Source: Acidobacteriota bacterium (lineage in GTDB: Bacteria; Acidobacteriota; Vicinamibacteria; Vicinamibacterales; UBA2999). Taken from it: a DNA stretch of 21,186 bases. Under the pieces are notes generated by a model. It saw only the letters and a program-made list of their open reading frames with translations, did no database searches and had not been told where the DNA came from. Position 1 is the stretch's first letter, and the number at the start of each line of letters is the position of its first letter. Below are positions 15,151-21,186 of this stretch, piece by piece. The stretch spans positions 1 to 21,186 of the forward strand of contig JADZBZ010000535.1 in assembly GCA_020851835.1 (NCBI GenBank), in the 5' to 3' direction. A program made the translations under genes and the position numbers.

Positions 15151-15704
15151 CCACGGGGCCGGTCTTCACGCTCGCCAACCAGCTGACGCTGCTCAGGATG
15201 CTACTCATCCCGGCGTTCGTGCTGCTGGTGGTCTACGGGCAGGTGGGCTGGGCGCTGGCGGCCTTTCTGGTGGCCGGCCTCACCGATGCCTTCGACGGCC
15301 TCATCGCGCGGATGACGGGTCAGAAGAGCGAGCTCGGCGCCTGGCTCGACCCGGCGGCCGACAAGCTGCTGCTCGTGACCACGTTCGTCGTGCTGACGCT
15401 ACCCAACATCGGACTGGTCAATCGCATTCCCGTCTGGCTCACCGTGCTCGTCATCAGCCGCGACGTGGGCATCGTCCTGACGGTGGCCATCGTGAATCTC
15501 GCATCGGGTCCCCGCACGTTTCGTCCCTCGCAGCTCGGCAAGGCCGCCACCGCTTGGTTCATCCTGACGTGCGTCGTGGTGATGTTCTACAACTGGCGCG
15601 GCTACGCGTCACCAGTGGTAGATGTCTTCATCTGGAGCTCGCTGGTCATCACGCTGGCCTCGGGCATCGACTACGTCTGGAGGATCGGGCGGAGTCTCAG
15701 ATGA
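15147..15704 (+). CDS. pgsA: CDP-alcohol phosphatidyltransferase (phosphatidylglycerophosphate synthase type)
   Basis: This integral membrane enzyme condenses CDP-diacylglycerol with glycerol-3-phosphate (if truly PgsA), the first step to phosphatidylglycerol and cardiolipin. The 185-residue product carries the complete family motif, with Asp47, Asp50, Gly51, Ala54, Arg55, Gly64, Asp68 and Asp72 spaced exactly as D-x2-D-G-x2-A-R-x8-G-x3-D-x3-D. FTLANQLTLLRMLLIP is a typical PgsA N-terminus. About five or six hydrophobic helices are visible. The ATG overlaps the preceding stop (ATGA, 15147-15150). Other CDP-alcohol transferases (cardiolipin or inositol phosphate type) share the motif, so the substrate is inferred. 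It converges on the polysaccharide cluster with 27 bases between. Confidence 0.85.
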   Translation: MTTGPVFTLANQLTLLRMLLIPAFVLLVVYGQVGWALAAFLVAGLTDAFDGLIARMTGQKSELGAWLDPAADKLLLVTTFVVLTLPNIGLVNRIPVWLTVLVISRDVGIVLTVAIVNLASGPRTFRPSQLGKAATAWFILTCVVVMFYNWRGYASPVVDVFIWSSLVITLASGIDYVWRIGRSLR

Positions 15705-15731
15705 GGAATGCCCGCCCGCCCTCAGTGCCCC

Positions 15732-16661
15732 CTACGTCACCTTTTGCCGGAAGTAATCGATGGTCTTCGACAATCCGTCATCGAGCGACACGATCGGCTC
15801 CCAGCCGAGCAACGTGCGCGCGCGGGTGATGTCGGGCTTGCGGACCTTGGGGTCGTCTTCGGGCAGGGGCTTGTAGATGATCCGGCTGTTCGAACCGGTC
15901 ATCTCGATGATCCGCTGGGCGATCTGCTCGATGGTCAGCTCCTGCGGGTTGCCGATGTTCACCGGATCGTTCACCGGCGCCTCCATCAGCTTGAGGATGC
16001 CGGCGACCAGATCGCTCACGTAGCAGAAGCTGCGCGTCTGCGTGCCGTCGCCGAAGACCGTGACGTCTTCGTTCCGCAGAGCCTGCGACATGAAGGCCGG
16101 TACGGCGCGGCCGTCGTTGACGCGCATGCGCGGGCCGTAGGTGTTGAAGATACGGACGATCTTGGTGTTCACCCCGTGGTAGCGGCGGTAGGCCACCGTC
16201 ATCGCCTCGGCAAACCGCTTGGCCTCGTCGTAGACGCCGCGCGGCCCGATCGGGTTGACGTTGCCCCAGTAGGTTTCCTTCTGCGGGTGCTCCAGCGGAT
16301 CGCCGTACACCTCGGAGGTGGACGCCAGCAGGAAGGTCGCCTTCTTGGCCTTGGCCAGGCCCAGGGCCTTGTGCGTGCCGAGCGCGCCCACCTTCAGGGT
16401 GGGAATCGGCAGCTCGAGGTAGTCGATTGGGCTGGCCGGACTCGCCCAGTGCAGGACGGCGTCCACCGGCCCCTCGACATCGATGTAGTGCGTGACGTCG
16501 TGGCGGACGAACTGGAAGTCTCGATCGCGCAGGTGCGCGATGTTGGCCAGGTCGCCCGTGAGGAGATTGTCGATGCCCACCACCGATGCGCCGCGGTCGA
16601 GCAGCGCCTCGGACAGGTGGGACCCGATGAAGCCGGCGGCGCCGGTGATGACGACTCTCAA
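15732..16661 (-). CDS. UDP-glucuronate decarboxylase (UDP-xylose synthase)
   Basis: It converts UDP-glucuronate to UDP-xylose using bound NAD. The 309-residue product is an extended short-chain dehydrogenase. It has the NAD motif GAAGFIG (7-13), catalytic STSEVYGD (114-121, including Thr115 and Glu117) and YDEAK (Tyr144, Lys148). UXS-typical context includes HPQKETYWGNVNPIGPRGVY, RIFNTYGPRM and the active-site region TRSFCYVSDLV. The best start is a TTG at 16661: AGGAG (16674-16670 on this strand) lies eight bases upstream and no ATG or GTG in frame fits. It is the last gene of the minus-strand polysaccharide cluster, 96 bases after the sugar-phosphate transferase gene. That spacer holds a six-base stem (16741-16758) without a T tract. 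Confidence 0.92.
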   Translation of the reverse strand: MRVVITGAAGFIGSHLSEALLDRGASVVGIDNLLTGDLANIAHLRDRDFQFVRHDVTHYIDVEGPVDAVLHWASPASPIDYLELPIPTLKVGALGTHKALGLAKAKKATFLLASTSEVYGDPLEHPQKETYWGNVNPIGPRGVYDEAKRFAEAMTVAYRRYHGVNTKIVRIFNTYGPRMRVNDGRAVPAFMSQALRNEDVTVFGDGTQTRSFCYVSDLVAGILKLMEAPVNDPVNIGNPQELTIEQIAQRIIEMTGSNSRIIYKPLPEDDPKVRKPDITRARTLLGWEPIVSLDDGLSKTIDYFRQKVT

Positions 16662-16757
16662 CGTGGATGCTCCTGGGGATGCAAGGGCGAACGAGACGAC
16701 AGCAATGTCGCAGGCAGGTGTGGAAACGGGGCGGCAGGCTGAACCGGACGCACGGTT

Positions 16758-18203
16758 CTAGGTGGCCAGACGGCGGTGAGGAACCAGGGCCCGAATCAGC
16801 GTGAGCCACATGATCTTGAGGTCCAGCGACACGGACCAGTTCTCGATGTAGTAGAGGTCGTACTCGATGCGCTTTTCGAGGGAGGTGTTGCCCCGCCATC
16901 CGTTGACCTGTGCCCAGCCCGTGATGCCGGCCTTCACCTTGTGCCGCAGCATGTACTGCGGGATGCGGTGCTTGAACTGCTCCACGAAGAAGGGGCGTTC
17001 GGGCCGCGGGCCGACAATCGACATCTCGCCCTTCAGGACGTTCCAGAACTGCGGCCACTCGTCCAGATCGTGCCGGCGCAGCCACCCGCCGATGGGCGTG
17101 GCGCGCGAGTCCTCCTCGTCGGCCCAGACCGGGCCGCTGCCCTCTTCGGCGTCGAGCGGCATGGTGCGGAACTTGTAGACGGCGAATTGCTTGCCGTCCA
17201 GGCCCATGCGCTCCTGCCGGTAGAAAACCGGGCCGCGGGAGCTGCGCTTGATCAGCCACGCGAAGATGAGGCCCGGCACGAGCATGACGCCCAGGGCGAC
17301 GGCCGACACGGCAATGTCGAGCGCGCGCTTCACGAAAGCGTTCAGGCCCTGCCGCGGTACGTCGTTCAGGTTGATGACGGGGACGCCGTCCAGATCCTCG
17401 AGGCGCGCCCGCAGGGCGATGAACTGCAGCAGATCGGGCACGACCTTCACGTCCACGCCTTCCCGGCTCGTGGACTCGACCAGGTCGAGCAGTTTCATGT
17501 GCTCTTCGAGGGGCAGCGCCACGTAGAGGTGGTCCACCTTCTCGCGCGTCACGATCTCCGCGGCTTCGGGGAGTGAGCCCAGCAGCGGCAGCGCCCGGTA
17601 CCCCAGGTGGTCTCCGCCGGCGCGGTCGTCCACGAAGCCCACAATCTGGAACCCCAGCTCGGGGTGCTCCAGAATCTTGTCGGCGACCATGCGGCCCAGA
17701 TCGCCCGCGCCGGCGATCAGCACGCGCCGCAGCCCGACGCCGGCCAGCCAGCGGCGCTCCAGCGCCTCGCGGATGAACTTGCGCGACAGGTAGCCAAAGG
17801 CGATGTTGCAGAACAGGAAGAGGCCCCAGACCAGCTGGGACACCTCGTAGACCCCGCGGTCCTTGAACTCGTCGGGGACGTAGTAGGCCTGAAAGTACAG
17901 TGTCCCGACCACGCCCAGCACCACCGCGAAGATGCTGCCGACCAGGACGTTGAAGAAGTCGTCGATGCGCGAGCGTCCGCGCCGCAGCCGGTAGAGCCCC
18001 TGCAGGTGGAACCCGAGGGGCACGATGGCGGCGATGAAGGGGAGGACGTTGAGGTACTGCTCGAACGGCGGGTATCCGCGCGTGATCGGAATCAGCCCCG
18101 AGTCGAAGCGGATGGCGTAGGCCACCAGGAACGCCACCATCCCGAGCACCGCGTCGGTGCCCACGTGGAAGGCGACGAGCAGCCGGTTGTGCCGCTTTAC
18201 CAT
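16758..18203 (-). CDS. Undecaprenyl-phosphate sugar-1-phosphate transferase (exopolysaccharide priming)
   Basis: It transfers a sugar-1-phosphate from a UDP-sugar to undecaprenyl phosphate, starting a surface-polysaccharide repeat unit at the inner membrane. The 481-residue product has the large WbaP/WcaJ layout. Four N-terminal membrane helices lie at about 11-31, 50-68, 84-106 and 122-140. A CoA-binding-like Rossmann domain (VLIAGAGDLGR, 161-171) follows, with a fifth hydrophobic segment at about 297-317. The catalytic domain then shows KFRTM (344-348), LDEWPQFWNVLKGEMSIVGP (380-399) with PRPE, and AGITGWAQVNGWRG. The ATG overlaps the end of the upstream GT4 gene by seven bases. Which sugar it uses (glucose or galactose) cannot be told. 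Confidence 0.92.
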   Translation of the reverse strand: MVKRHNRLLVAFHVGTDAVLGMVAFLVAYAIRFDSGLIPITRGYPPFEQYLNVLPFIAAIVPLGFHLQGLYRLRRGRSRIDDFFNVLVGSIFAVVLGVVGTLYFQAYYVPDEFKDRGVYEVSQLVWGLFLFCNIAFGYLSRKFIREALERRWLAGVGLRRVLIAGAGDLGRMVADKILEHPELGFQIVGFVDDRAGGDHLGYRALPLLGSLPEAAEIVTREKVDHLYVALPLEEHMKLLDLVESTSREGVDVKVVPDLLQFIALRARLEDLDGVPVINLNDVPRQGLNAFVKRALDIAVSAVALGVMLVPGLIFAWLIKRSSRGPVFYRQERMGLDGKQFAVYKFRTMPLDAEEGSGPVWADEEDSRATPIGGWLRRHDLDEWPQFWNVLKGEMSIVGPRPERPFFVEQFKHRIPQYMLRHKVKAGITGWAQVNGWRGNTSLEKRIEYDLYYIENWSVSLDLKIMWLTLIRALVPHRRLAT

Positions 18204-19306
18204 GTCCGGTCCGGAGGCGCGGCCATCAGTTCGCTGGCGGCCCGGGCGATGCCCCGCTTGAAGGCGTCGCGCGAGAACCGCTCGGCATGGGACCGGATCG
18301 CGGCGCTGTCCCAGGGCAGCCGGGCCACGGCCCGCAATCCGTCGGCCAGCGCATCCACGGTGAGGTCCGGCACCAGCACGCCGGTCACGCCCGGCACCAC
18401 CGTGTCCATCGCGCCGCCCCGGCCCAGGGCCACGACCGGCCGCCCGCAGGCCTGCGCCTCCACCGGCACGATGCCGAAATCCTCCTCGCCTGGCAGCACC
18501 GTGGCGATCGACGAGCGATAGAGGTCCCGCACTTCCGCGTCTGTCTTGCGGCCGACCAGCTCCACGCCACCGCCGGCCAGGGCCTGCAGGGAGGCCATGT
18601 CCGGCCCGTCGCCGACAATGGTGAGCGGCACTCCCGCCCGGCGGGCGGCGGCCATGGCGAGATCGACGCGTTTGTAGGGAACCAGAGCGGACACCACGAG
18701 AAACCGGGAGCTGACGGGCGCCTGGTCGGGCGTATAGAAGTCGGTATCGACCGGCGGAAACACGATGGACGACATCCGATTATAGTAGACAGCGATCCTC
18801 CGCGCAACATACTGAGAAATAGCCAGATAGCGGTGTACCCGGCCCGCCGTGGCGCGATCCCAGCGCGCCAGCCACGCCAGTATCGGCCGTAGGAGCGCGC
18901 TCTTGCGCGCGCCGACGCGCGCGGGACCGAAATAGGCGTCGAACTGGTCCCACGCATAGCGCATCGGCGTGAGGCAGTAGCACAGGTGGCGCGCCCGTCC
19001 GGGGACGACGACCGACTTGGCGGCGCAGTGGCTCGTGCTGATGACCAGGTCGTAGCCGTCGAGGTCGAACTGCTCGATGGCGAACGGAAAGAGCGGAAGA
19101 TACTCCCGGTAGCGCCGTGCCGCTCCGGGCAGCCACTGCACGGGCGACCCGACAATGCGCCGGCGCTCGATCGTGGGCGAGGCCGTTCCGGGCACGTAGA
19201 CCAGCGTGAACAGATCGGCCGACGGAAAGACCTCGCACAGCGCGTCGAGCACTTTCTCGCCGCCCCGCATGCCGGTCAGCCAGTCGTGGATGAGGGCTAC
19301 TCGCAT
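18197..19306 (-). CDS. Family 4 glycosyltransferase
   Basis: The 369-residue product is a retaining GT-B glycosyltransferase. The N-terminal domain starts MRVALIHDWLTGMRGGEKVL, typical of WbaZ/mannosyltransferase-like GT4 enzymes. In the C-terminal donor domain the E-x7-E motif is Glu275 to Glu283 in PGEEDFGIVPVEAQACGRPV, and SALVPYKRVDLA and IVGDGP mark the nucleotide-sugar site. The start is set at 19306 because the preceding in-frame codons to 19432 lack family sequence. The gene overlaps the next one (sugar-phosphate transferase) by seven bases, so they are probably co-translated. Donor and acceptor unknown. A 162-base spacer with hairpins separates it from the upstream glycosyltransferase. 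Confidence 0.9.
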   Translation of the reverse strand: MRVALIHDWLTGMRGGEKVLDALCEVFPSADLFTLVYVPGTASPTIERRRIVGSPVQWLPGAARRYREYLPLFPFAIEQFDLDGYDLVISTSHCAAKSVVVPGRARHLCYCLTPMRYAWDQFDAYFGPARVGARKSALLRPILAWLARWDRATAGRVHRYLAISQYVARRIAVYYNRMSSIVFPPVDTDFYTPDQAPVSSRFLVVSALVPYKRVDLAMAAARRAGVPLTIVGDGPDMASLQALAGGGVELVGRKTDAEVRDLYRSSIATVLPGEEDFGIVPVEAQACGRPVVALGRGGAMDTVVPGVTGVLVPDLTVDALADGLRAVARLPWDSAAIRSHAERFSRDAFKRGIARAASELMAAPPDRTW

Positions 19307-19314
19307 GGCGGCAT

Positions 19315-19347
19315 CATCGGATGGCCGGAGTCCGATGGCGTCGCCAT
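19315..19347 (-). promoter_or_regulatory. Adjacent hairpins in the leader of the GT4 gene
   Basis: CATCGGA (19315-19321) can pair with TCCGATG (19331-19337), and the overlapping ATGGCG (19335-19340) can pair with CGCCAT (19342-19347). The two stems share bases and therefore exclude one another. They lie within 45 bases of the start codon at 19306. The remainder of the spacer (to 19468) holds a further small stem, ATCGG 19432-19436 with CCGAT 19442-19446, and no clear promoter. Confidence 0.3.
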
Positions 19348-19468
19348 GCCGCGCTGTCGCCACGGCTCCGCAAGACCCGAATCGAATTTCCAGTCCTCGT
19401 CCCCACTCGTCCCTCACCCACCGATCGCTCAATCGGCCAATCCGATCGCCAGCGGCATCATGAAAACC

Positions 19469-20596
19469 CTACCGCGCCAGCACCTCCCGGTACACCTCGC
19501 GAATCCGCGCCACCGAGTCGGCCCACGAGAACTGCCGCGCGCGCGCGAGCCCCAGCGCCACCAGCTCCTGCCGCAACGTGTCGTCGTCGAGCACGCGCCG
19601 GATGCCATCGGCAATCGCGTCCGTGTCGTAGGGATCCACCAGCAGCGCGGCGTCGCCGGCCACCTCGGGCAGCGACGAGACGTTCGACGTGATGACCGGC
19701 GTGCCGCAGGCCATGGCTTCGAGCGGCGGGAGGCCGAAGCCTTCGTAGAGCGACGGAAACACGAACACACTGGCCAGACGGTAGAACGACGCCAGGGTCT
19801 CCTGCGGCTGGAAGCCGAGGAACCGCACGTGCTTGTCGAGCTTGTGGCGGTGCACCATTTGCCGCAGCGACGGGTACTTGGACACCTCGTCGCCCACCAC
19901 GACCAGCTTCAGCCCCGCCGGGCCGTCGCCACGGGCCCGGCCGAAGGCGTCGATGAGCCGCTCGAGGTTCTTGTGCGGCTTGATGTTGCCCACATACAGC
20001 ACGAACGGGTGATCGAGCTGATAGCGCTGGCGCACCCGATCGGTCGTGCCTTCGTCGGGCGGCGTCAGGAAGCGCTCGTCGATGGCGTTGGGAATGACCT
20101 GCACCTTCGCGGCCGGGATGTCGAAGTAGCGCAGGATGTCCCGCTTGGAGGCCTCCGACACCGTCAGGACGCGCGCCGCCTGCCGCGTGGCGGTCCACAT
20201 GGACGCCCGCGCGTAGACGTAACCCAGGCGGTTGGGCAGGTACTGCGGGAACATCAGGTGGATACAGTCGTGGATGGTCACCACGGATCGACACCGCGTC
20301 GCCGGCGGCAGCACGTAGTGCGGCTCGTGCACGAGGTCCACGTGCTCGCGCAGCAACCGCAACGGGATGCGAAGCTGCTCGCCAATCGAGTAGGGCCGTG
20401 CGTTTTCGGCGACGATGCGGAAACGGGGCGCGAGGGCGCGCGCCTGCGCGACGTCCGGCGTGCGGCACAACACCACGTAGTCGGTCTCCCGGTCGCAGCG
20501 GTCCAGCTCCACCAGGATGTTGCGGACGTAGGTGCCGATCCCGAAGTCGCGCAGCTTGCGCGCATCGATCGCCACACGGCGCCGGCGCTCAGGCAT
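19469..20596 (-). CDS. Family 4 glycosyltransferase
   Basis: The 375-residue product is a GT-B fold enzyme of GT4. An N-terminal DARKLRDFGIGTYVRNI matches group 1 transferases. VTIHDCIHLMFP and VSEASKRDI are acceptor-domain signatures. VLYVGNIKPHKNLERLIDAF (199-218) begins the donor domain, and the E-x7-E motif is Glu285 to Glu293 in YEGFGLPPLEAMACGTPVI. It probably adds one sugar to the lipid-linked repeat unit at the cytoplasmic face of the membrane. The ATG overlaps the stop of the upstream GT2 gene by eight bases (20589-20596), showing a tight operon. Sugar specificity cannot be assigned. Confidence 0.92.
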   Translation of the reverse strand: MPERRRRVAIDARKLRDFGIGTYVRNILVELDRCDRETDYVVLCRTPDVAQARALAPRFRIVAENARPYSIGEQLRIPLRLLREHVDLVHEPHYVLPPATRCRSVVTIHDCIHLMFPQYLPNRLGYVYARASMWTATRQAARVLTVSEASKRDILRYFDIPAAKVQVIPNAIDERFLTPPDEGTTDRVRQRYQLDHPFVLYVGNIKPHKNLERLIDAFGRARGDGPAGLKLVVVGDEVSKYPSLRQMVHRHKLDKHVRFLGFQPQETLASFYRLASVFVFPSLYEGFGLPPLEAMACGTPVITSNVSSLPEVAGDAALLVDPYDTDAIADGIRRVLDDDTLRQELVALGLARARQFSWADSVARIREVYREVLAR

Positions 20597-21186
20597 GGCT
20601 GCCCTTCCCGGTCACCCGCAGGTAGAGCCGCAGGGGGCCGACCCAGTGCGGCAGGTGCTTCTGGTAATACGCCAGCTGGCTCTGCCGGCGCAGGCGATCG
20701 GTCTCGGGATTGCGGCCCGCGGACCGACCGCCCAGGTGCCGCACCTCGGCCTGGGGCACGAACACGACGCGGCGTCCCCGTGCTCGCACCGCGGCGCAGA
20801 GGTCGACGTCCTCGGTGTACATGAAATAGCGCTCGTCCAGCCCCCCGACCGCCTCCCAGTCGGCACGCCTGATGAGGAGGCAGGCGCCGCTCACCCAGGC
20901 GCGCTCGCCGCCCTCGCGCGTGCGCCGATCGATGTACCGCACGACGCGCCGCAGCCTCCGCCGGTAGAGTGCCAGGAGCGCCTTCTGCCGCAGCTCGCCC
21001 CATGGGCTGATGGGTGGTCCGAACGACAGCTCGGGGAAACTGCGCTCGTCGAGCAGGCGGGGGCCGGCAATGGCGGCGTCGGGGCGGATGGCCAGCCCGC
21101 GCACCAGCGCCTGAATGGCACCCGGAGGCACGATGGTGTCGGGATTGAGCAGCAGGACGAACTCGCTGGCGGTGGCGGCGACACCG
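20589..21186 (-). CDS. Family 2 glycosyltransferase, rhamnosyltransferase-like (N-terminus beyond window)
   Basis: The minus-strand frame runs open to the right edge. The first visible residues include FVLLLNPDTIVPPGAIQALV, where the NPDT segment carries the metal-binding DxD-like aspartate of GT2 (GT-A) enzymes of the COG1216 type. Later, WVSGACLLIRRADWEAVGGL, ERYFMYTEDVDLC and VRHLGGRSAG match the acceptor side and the catalytic base (ED) of this family. About 199 residues are present and perhaps 80-100 are missing. The apparent GTG at 21131 is internal, since conserved family sequence continues upstream of it. It overlaps the next gene by eight bases and is the first visible member of the polysaccharide cluster, which continues beyond the window. 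Confidence 0.88.
   Translation of the reverse strand, partial: GVAATASEFVLLLNPDTIVPPGAIQALVRGLAIRPDAAIAGPRLLDERSFPELSFGPPISPWGELRQKALLALYRRRLRRVVRYIDRRTREGGERAWVSGACLLIRRADWEAVGGLDERYFMYTEDVDLCAAVRARGRRVVFVPQAEVRHLGGRSAGRNPETDRLRRQSQLAYYQKHLPHWVGPLRLYLRVTGKGSHA

Noticed and set aside
16741..16758. Stem GAACCG/CGGTTC after the sugar-phosphate transferase stop as a terminator
   Set aside because: Short, no T tract, and the next gene in the same direction is likely co-transcribed.
5365..19436. CGCTCAATCGG shared by the spacers near 5370 and 19426 as a dispersed repeat
   Set aside because: Eleven bases only, and the surrounding sequence does not match; expected by chance.
18986..20824. 612-codon plus-strand open frame
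   Set aside because: Runs opposite three clear glycosyltransferase genes and has no family sequence.

Overview
This is a 21.2 kb stretch of GC-rich chromosomal DNA, densely packed with genes. It carries 18 protein genes, two of them cut by the window edges. No tRNA, rRNA, CRISPR array, phage gene or transposase gene is visible. The largest gap between genes is about 176 bases, so no stretch over 300 bases lacks a gene. The protein set (bactofilin, TPR/SLH lipoprotein, GlpX, a dedicated cysteine desulfurase/MnmA pair, a lipid-linked exopolysaccharide cluster) and the Ala/Arg/Gly-rich composition fit a diderm soil-type bacterium. My best guess is an Acidobacteriota member, perhaps Vicinamibacteria. 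That is inference from gene content, not a database match.

Left part (1-5313): a truncated membrane protein (-) diverges from a periplasmic D-Ala-D-Ala carboxypeptidase (+). An FdhE-like zinc-ribbon protein (-) then diverges, across only 38 bp, from an operon of glycogen synthase, thioredoxin and thioredoxin reductase (+).

Middle part (5392-15704): a cysteine desulfurase and the tRNA 2-thiouridylase MnmA form a two-gene sulfur-relay operon on the minus strand. Diverging from it on the plus strand is a long co-directional series: bactofilin, a small SAM-methyltransferase-like protein, a SAM hydroxide adenosyltransferase (DUF62) homologue, GlpX fructose-1,6-bisphosphatase, an MFS exporter, HflX GTPase, a TPR/SLH lipoprotein, and a PgsA-type phospholipid synthase. 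Several of these overlap or nearly touch.

Right part (15732-21186): a minus-strand surface-polysaccharide cluster. In transcription order it holds a family 2 glycosyltransferase (cut by the edge), two GT4 glycosyltransferases, a membrane polyprenyl-phosphate sugar-1-phosphate transferase that starts the repeat unit, and a UDP-glucuronate decarboxylase making UDP-xylose.

The most unusual structure is a 166 bp imperfect palindrome at 9060-9225, between the methyltransferase-like and DUF62 genes. It has 20-bp perfect arms at 9065-9084 and 9201-9220, a central hairpin, small hairpins inside each arm, and flanking CTAG on both sides. It looks like a non-autonomous palindromic (MITE- or REP-like) insertion in an operon. 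Other points of interest are a hairpin hiding the glpX ribosome-binding site, a His-to-Glu change at the expected active-site triad of the DUF62 protein, and an SLH domain on a TPR lipoprotein.
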